NCBI GenBank assembly: GCA_024277175.1
Contig: JAJRVT010000204.1
Location: 1-33,325, forward strand
Origin: Chloroflexota bacterium
GTDB lineage: Bacteria > Chloroflexota > Anaerolineae > Caldilineales > Caldilineaceae
DNA: 33,325 nt
Direction: 5' to 3'
In this document: one piece after another, positions 32,347-33,325 of the stretch
How the letters are laid out: every line of letters starts with the position of its first letter
Numbering within the stretch: position 1 is the first letter of the stretch
The notes under the pieces: model-generated
Databases searched by the model: none
Seen by the model: only the letters and a program-made list of their open reading frames with translations
What the model was told of the DNA's origin: nothing
Program-made: the position numbers and the translations under genes

Positions 32347-33325
32347 ATTGGTGAATCTCGGTGACCAGAGCCGGATGGTCTGATTCAGGATCGGTAATGT
32401 AGGTGGATTCCGCCACATCGAGCCCCGGCGAGAGGAAGATGTGGTCGATGCGGTCGGCGGGATCGATGGCCTGGTTCGGATCGCCGTCCGGCCAGCGCAG
32501 GGACCAGGAATCCACCAGGCGGCCGGTGGCCAGTTGGTATTGCTCGCTGCCCGGCCGGAAGTTGAAATCGCCCATGAGGATGACCTTCTCCTCGCCCGCG
32601 CCCATGACCTCCTCCACCAGCGCCAACACATTCTCAAGCTGAATCCGGGGACCGCCGTTGCCCAGATGGGTGACGAAGACCGCGTAGGGCGTCCCCCCCA
32701 CGGTGATCCGGGCCGCGATGACCGCGGTCTGCTCGCCCTGGCTGGCCATGTACCAGGTGCGTGGCTCTTGGATGGGATATTTGGAGAGCAAAGCGATCCC
32801 GAAGGTCCCGTTCATCACCTTGGGACCGTAGTAGGCGTACATGTCCAGGGCGTCGGCGTAGGCGCGCACCACGTCCCGGTTGCCGATGGCGACGCGGTTC
32901 GTGTCCGACTCCTGGAGGCCGATGATGTCCGCGTCCACCCCCTGCATCAACCCCAGTTGACCGCGCAGATTCTCCTGCCCGGCTTCGTCATACCCCTGCT
33001 GAATGTTATAGGTCAGCACCGTCACCGTCCCATCCGCGGGCGGGATCGCCGGCGTCGCGGCCGTGATCCGGGCCAGGGCCATGGTGAGGATGACGACCGC
33101 GGCCATGCCGCCCGTCATGCTCCAGGGGATGCGAACCGCCGGCAGCCGCTGGTTGCGCAACAGCAGCAGGGGGCCGATCACGCCCACGCCGACGACAAGA
33201 TAAACCATCCAGAATTTATCCCGGAAGAAGGGGCCGACCAGGGGGATGTAGTCATAGACGGTGGTGAAGATGTGGGCAAGAGTCATGGCCAGCAGGAAGA
33301 GCGCGCCCAGCGCGAAGCCCGCGCC
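32345..33325 (-). CDS. Membrane-anchored endonuclease/exonuclease/phosphatase-family protein, 5' end outside window
   Basis: The frame is open to the right edge with no stop (326 residues visible). The codons before the ATG at 33286 (GAGFALGALFLLA) continue a membrane helix, so this ATG is probably internal and the gene starts outside. Two more hydrophobic segments follow (about 33210-33150 and 33120-33060), then the DNase I-like fold: TYNIQQG, GLQES (metal-binding Glu), THLGNGG, LMGDFNFRPGS, and RIDHIF ... SDHPALV (catalytic His). The catalytic residues of the family are complete. Substrate could be a phosphodiester or phospholipid headgroup. The catalytic domain probably faces outside. It converges on lipA and ends in the shared repeat. 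Confidence 0.9.
   Translation of the reverse strand, partial: GAGFALGALFLLAMTLAHIFTTVYDYIPLVGPFFRDKFWMVYLVVGVGVIGPLLLLRNQRLPAVRIPWSMTGGMAAVVILTMALARITAATPAIPPADGTVTVLTYNIQQGYDEAGQENLRGQLGLMQGVDADIIGLQESDTNRVAIGNRDVVRAYADALDMYAYYGPKVMNGTFGIALLSKYPIQEPRTWYMASQGEQTAVIAARITVGGTPYAVFVTHLGNGGPRIQLENVLALVEEVMGAGEEKVILMGDFNFRPGSEQYQLATGRLVDSWSLRWPDGDPNQAIDPADRIDHIFLSPGLDVAESTYITDPESDHPALVTEIHQ

Overview
The window looks like a chromosomal segment of a GC-rich filamentous-type Chloroflexota bacterium (Anaerolineae/Caldilineae-like). This is an inference from gene content and style: lipoproteins with Ala-Pro-Glu linkers behind the lipobox, YfhO-like and GT39-like membrane proteins, a cytoplasmic sensor kinase fused to AraC, and many small dispersed repeats. 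No rRNA, tRNA, transposase, integrase or CRISPR array was seen.

Layout. 1-6297 (all minus strand): a cytoplasmic ligand-binding/GAF/histidine-kinase/AraC fusion regulator, then a stand-alone receiver protein whose phospho-acceptor position is Glu, then an oligopeptide ABC ATPase and a lipoprotein solute-binding protein that runs off the left edge. 6429-8845 (plus): a small hydrophobic ORF, a DHDPS/NAL-family aldolase and a saccharopine-dehydrogenase-like oxidoreductase. 8953-18662 (minus): oligoendopeptidase F, an MscS channel co-transcribed with a lipoprotein carrying two fused solute-binding domains, a di-heme cytochrome c peroxidase-like lipoprotein, and a CNNM/CorC-type CBS membrane protein. 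19099-30908 (plus): a cell-surface glycan block of two GT-C glycosyltransferases, a YfhO-like protein, a third GT-C enzyme and an O-antigen ligase/polymerase. It is interrupted by a minus-strand two-gene module (a DUF104-type antitoxin-like protein overlapping a C39-like cysteine peptidase). 30923-33325: an antitoxin-like gene with the tail of a PIN toxin, lipoyl synthase lipA (plus), and the C-terminal part of a membrane-anchored endonuclease/exonuclease/phosphatase protein (minus) that runs off the right edge.

The most unusual theme is repeats. Arrays of 7-nt units (for example GGAGATT, GAAAATT, GTTAATG, GACCAAC) sit exactly at gene 3' ends and often supply the stop codon. All three minus/plus convergent junctions (8840-8958, 23664-23699, 32290-32346) hold such an array. 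Units of the same or related families also lie in frame inside the glycan-assembly membrane proteins, where they are translated as short hydrophilic stretches. Other hairpin families occur twice: 3565-3661 with 21113-21206, and 14947-15007 with 27124-27189. A 53-bp promoter block is duplicated at 10805 and 15137.

Several sigma70-type promoters can be read directly, at 6644, 10819, 15151, 17324, 19060 and 24677, with extended -10 boxes at 18790 and 29298. All functional calls rest on motif and family recognition by eye; no database search was run.
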